Source: an uncultured Eubacterium sp. (GTDB lineage: Bacteria; Bacillota; Clostridia; Lachnospirales; Lachnospiraceae). Taken from it: 64,000 bases of DNA. The stretch lies in assembly GCA_948470065.1 (NCBI GenBank), contig CAOKNO010000001.1:1-64000 (forward strand), given 5' to 3'. Made by a program: the position numbers and the translations under genes. Under the pieces are notes generated by a model that saw only the letters and a program-made list of their open reading frames with translations, was not told where the DNA came from and made no database searches. Of this stretch, positions 61,195 to 64,000 are shown one piece after another. The number at the start of each line of letters is the position of its first letter. Position 1 is the first letter of the stretch.

Positions 61195-63048
61195 ATGAAA
61201 AAGATCGCAAAGGTATTTTCTTCTGACAGGAATAACAGGGTGGCGCTGGCAGCCGTGTTATTATTTGGGTTTGCAATGATGGCGCTTCGCTTGAGCCTTA
61301 CCTACATCACGGATGAAACAGGCACAATGTCTAATGCTGCTTATCTAGCGGGGTATGATTGGTCTGTGTTTGTGGAAAATACTGGGAGTTATTATTATAA
61401 ATATGGGCCGGCATTGTTCTGGTATCCTGTGTTTGCGCTGGTAAAGGATTCCTTTTGGATTTACAGGCTGATTATGTTGGAAAGCGCTATCCTTTTAACG
61501 TTGTCGGGGCTTTGTATTTATCAGATACTCAGGAAACATTTAAAGGTGGAGGTTCCCTTCCAGGCGCTGGTTTTCTCTGTAATTGCGGCCATTACGCCGC
61601 CGGCTGTTTTATATAGCTTGTTTGCACGTTCTGATGTAATGTTAGCGACATTTTCTGTGTATGTGCTGTATTTTTTGATGGAAGCGTGGCATAGTAGGAA
61701 GGATGGCAAGAAACAAGCGCTTTATACGTTCCTTTCCGTGCTCTGTACCGTTTATATCTTTATGAGCCATAGCCGAGGAATCGTTTGGGTCATTGCAGTT
61801 ACAATGCTTGTCATTGCTATGCAGATCTTTTCGAAAGAGCGGATGGTGAATTGGTGGGTGTATATTGGTTCCCTTGTAGCGCTGATGGGAGTGGATAAAC
61901 TATTAGCAGAATTTTTCAAAGAAAAAATCTGGAAAGGGAACCCAAGGCATGCATCGGCAGAAAGCTTTGATTTCTCCCAGCTAAAAGAGATTTTTACCGG
62001 GAACGGGATAAAGACGATGATAAAGCTTTTCCTGGGATGGTGTTATAATTTTATGACCAGTTCCATGGGAATTGCGTTAGCTGGTATTTTTGCAGCAGCG
62101 GTGGTACTATGGCTGTTTGTTCGGAAAAAGAAAAATGTAAAGCCGCAGGAAGCCATATTGTCCGGTTATGCGTTATTGGTATTTGCTGGTTCTGTGGCTC
62201 TTGGGATGCTGTTTTTCTTCCCAAAGGTATCGCAGAATTATTATGGCGGGGTAACAAAACGGGTCGACCGCCTGGTATATGATCGGTATTTGGCGGGAAG
62301 TGTTGTCATAGCGGTTTTAGCCGGGCTGTATTTTTTTATCTACCGGAAAGATATCTTCCAAAAAGCGAGCCGCATCCTCCTTGCATGTACCAGCTTCTTT
62401 TTGCTGTTGTTTTTTAAAAAATTTATTGCGATTTACCTGGATAACCATGAGTTTTCTGCTAGGAATAGTATTGCTTCCAATTTGTTTTTAAAAAACTCCA
62501 TATCAGGGCATGACGCAGGGAAATTTGCCAATATGTCGGGAGCGATGTTTTATGCAGGTATCTTTGCCGTGGCGGTCTTGGCAGTTTTTTTGGTGGTCGG
62601 ATGGTACTCCTTTAAGAAATCCGTTCTCGGGGGGATGCTTGCGGTATTTGCAATCAGCCTTTTAGTTAATTATGGGAAAATGCGTTTGGCATGCGATACG
62701 AACGTGATGGGGAAGGTTGGCCATTTGAATGGATATGTAAAAGAGATCCAGGAGATATCGAAAGAGAACCGTTGTATCTACATTGATAAATCTGCAAATC
62801 GGCATAAGCCCTTGCAGTTGGTATTTAAAGAATTTGACGTCTACCTGCGCGGGCATCTGCCTGGTGAAGAGATTAAGAATTATTTTATTATCGCTAAAAA
62901 AGATGGTTTCCATAAAAAGATAAGCCGGGAGGATTGTTACATGTTGTCCGATTTTGACTATGGGTACGATTATGTGATTTATGTAAAAGGAGAAGGATTG
63001 AAAGAAGAGTTGGAGGGAATGGGCAAAAGCCTGGTTCCTTTGGATTGA
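61195..63048 (+). CDS. Polytopic membrane protein, GT-C glycosyltransferase-like
   Basis: 617 residues with about 11-12 hydrophobic helices. After the first helix comes an acidic loop (TYITDETGTMSNAAYL, Asp and Glu near residues 38-40) and then YYYKYGPALFWYP. This first-loop acidic motif followed by a helix is common in GT-C lipid-donor transferases. The last 110 residues are hydrophilic. GGAGGAG fixes ATG 61195. It would add a sugar outside the membrane from a polyprenyl-phosphate donor, such as one made by the GtrB-like enzymes here; this is inference. The coding sequence is more A/T-rich than most of the locus. Confidence 0.6.
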   Translation: MKKIAKVFSSDRNNRVALAAVLLFGFAMMALRLSLTYITDETGTMSNAAYLAGYDWSVFVENTGSYYYKYGPALFWYPVFALVKDSFWIYRLIMLESAILLTLSGLCIYQILRKHLKVEVPFQALVFSVIAAITPPAVLYSLFARSDVMLATFSVYVLYFLMEAWHSRKDGKKQALYTFLSVLCTVYIFMSHSRGIVWVIAVTMLVIAMQIFSKERMVNWWVYIGSLVALMGVDKLLAEFFKEKIWKGNPRHASAESFDFSQLKEIFTGNGIKTMIKLFLGWCYNFMTSSMGIALAGIFAAAVVLWLFVRKKKNVKPQEAILSGYALLVFAGSVALGMLFFFPKVSQNYYGGVTKRVDRLVYDRYLAGSVVIAVLAGLYFFIYRKDIFQKASRILLACTSFFLLLFFKKFIAIYLDNHEFSARNSIASNLFLKNSISGHDAGKFANMSGAMFYAGIFAVAVLAVFLVVGWYSFKKSVLGGMLAVFAISLLVNYGKMRLACDTNVMGKVGHLNGYVKEIQEISKENRCIYIDKSANRHKPLQLVFKEFDVYLRGHLPGEEIKNYFIIAKKDGFHKKISREDCYMLSDFDYGYDYVIYVKGEGLKEELEGMGKSLVPLD

Positions 63049-63072
63049 CACCATGGGAGGGTGTGCTATAAT
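63045..63072 (+). promoter_or_regulatory. Consensus sigma-A promoter overlapping a stop codon
   Basis: A perfect TTGACA (63045-63050) and a perfect TATAAT (63067-63072) are 16 bases apart. The TGA stop of the preceding gene lies inside the -35 box. The expected start near 63079 gives a leader of about 100 bases to the next gene, with a possible stem pairing CGGTTCCAC (63089 on) and GTGG-GAAAACCG (about 63134-63145). Confidence 0.75.
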
Positions 63073-63178
63073 GTTACTATTGCATGTATCGGTTCCACAG
63101 TTCCATAGAGTGTAAGCGTTATATGTGGCTGGCGTGGGAAAACCGACGTACGTTAAGAAAACGGAAGGGAAAGAAGCT

Positions 63179-64000
63179 ATGCAGAAACCATCTATGGAAC
63201 AGTTGAAAAAAGTGGGAAAGCTTGCCGGAAAGATGATTTCTTTTCTGTCGATCCTTTTTGTTGTGTATGCGATTTGGAAATTAGGGTTTGATTTCCAGTC
63301 TATCCACAACTGGACGCTATTTTTGGCGGTTGCCTTTGCCAGCGTGGTATTGAAATGCGGGACAGTTTATGTCAGCGGATCTGCCTGGGCTGGGTGGCTT
63401 GCTTTTTTTGCAGGAAGGAAGATTGACAAACGGGAAGCGCTGTGCGTCTATGCAAAGGCAAACATTGGGAAATACCTGCCAGGCAATGTTATGCATTATG
63501 TAGAACGGAATTTGTTCGCTACAAATTTAGATATAAGCCAGAAAAAGCTGGCTGTCAGCACTATTTTAGAGGTGTTGGGGTTGGTGGGCGTAGCTTTTAT
63601 GCTGTCGGTTGTGGTATCTGCCGGACAGCTTGCAGAGTCGTTTCAACTGATCTTTGGGGATTCTTATCGAAAGATTTTGTGCGTAGTGGCTGCAATCGCG
63701 TTGGCAATTATTTTAGCAGGATGCTTATTCCTGCGCAAGCGGATTGCTGCGGTATTGATGGAATATACCTGGGTAGATTTTGTAAAGACGCTGTTGTTCT
63801 CTTTACTCCAATATACTGCTGTATTGGTTGGCCTTGGAGTGATTATGGTTGCCCTATATGCATATATGGGCGGGCACGTTACATGGGAAAACGCTTCTTT
63901 GATCGTGTCAGGTTATGTGGTTGCCTGGGTATTGGGCTTTGTAATCCCAGGAGCGTCTGGTGGGATTGGCGTACGTGAACTGGTCATAACGCTTCTTTTA
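63179..64000 (+). CDS. LPG-synthase-TM-like membrane protein (cut by window end)
   Basis: The frame is open from ATG 63179 to the last base of the window, giving 274 residues without a stop. It is a polytopic protein with about seven hydrophobic segments so far. NIGKYLPGNVMHY (about 100-112) and IPGASGGIGVRELV (near the end) match the lysylphosphatidylglycerol-synthase transmembrane family, often called flippase-like or UPF0104. Some members occur in glycan loci with unknown roles. AAGGGAAAG precedes the start and a consensus promoter lies about 110 bases upstream. Confidence 0.78.
   Translation, partial: MQKPSMEQLKKVGKLAGKMISFLSILFVVYAIWKLGFDFQSIHNWTLFLAVAFASVVLKCGTVYVSGSAWAGWLAFFAGRKIDKREALCVYAKANIGKYLPGNVMHYVERNLFATNLDISQKKLAVSTILEVLGLVGVAFMLSVVVSAGQLAESFQLIFGDSYRKILCVVAAIALAIILAGCLFLRKRIAAVLMEYTWVDFVKTLLFSLLQYTAVLVGLGVIMVALYAYMGGHVTWENASLIVSGYVVAWVLGFVIPGASGGIGVRELVITLLL

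Overview
The window looks like chromosomal DNA of a motile, Gram-positive member of the Clostridia, most likely a Lachnospiraceae. This is inferred from gene content and order: an Mbl-type actin next to flagellar rod genes, comFC-yvyF, the cdaA-cdaR-glmM operon, strong AGGAGG ribosome binding sites, and secreted proteins with InlB-type repeats. I cannot name a species. Nearly all genes are on the + strand. The one clear exception is a small secreted protein at 37760-38476. I see no rRNA, tRNA, CRISPR array, transposase or prophage gene.

Region 1 (1-858) is non-coding. It holds a leftward promoter and palindrome at the window edge, a strongly structured minus-strand segment ending in a textbook terminator (candidate small RNA), and a sigma-A promoter for the first operon. 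Region 2 (859-7418) is a core block: mbl, two flagellar rod/hook proteins, a FlgJ-type rod-binding protein, a RecD2-type helicase, comFC and yvyF. A 332-base non-coding stretch full of inverted repeats follows. Region 3 (7751-13236) has two membrane proteins of unknown function, then cdaA-cdaR-glmM (c-di-AMP synthesis and its regulator, amino-sugar supply for peptidoglycan) and an HPr gene.

Region 4 (13217 to the end, over 50 kb) is one very large surface-glycan locus. Its left part (13.2-37.7 kb) has the dTDP-rhamnose genes split into rmlD-rmlB at one end and rmlA-rmlC at the other. Between them lie six glycosyltransferases, a GT-C-like membrane protein, a Wzx-type flippase, and three paralogous secreted proteins that join InlB-type repeats to a glycosidase-like domain. 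A secreted transglutaminase-like protein closes this part, and a 17-bp two-way terminator separates it from the convergent minus-strand gene.

The right part (38.6-64 kb) starts from its own strong promoter. It encodes a Wzm/Wzt ABC exporter whose ATPase carries a C-terminal extension, a two-domain glycosyltransferase, a methyltransferase-kinase-like fusion resembling the O-antigen chain terminator WbdD, and an initiating polyprenyl glycosylphosphotransferase. A second ABC exporter follows, then TarI/TarJ (CDP-ribitol synthesis), four CDP-polyol phosphotransferase-like proteins (one of 1446 residues with a HAD domain), a GT-C-like membrane protein, and a truncated LPG-synthase-TM-like protein.

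Together the genes suggest a rhamnose-containing glycan plus a ribitol-phosphate (teichoic-acid-like) polymer, with three candidate export routes. The most interesting parts are the predicted WbdD-like terminator in a Gram-positive setting, the three glycosidase-like InlB-repeat proteins inside the locus, and the phosphotransferase/HAD fusion with a degenerate third domain.
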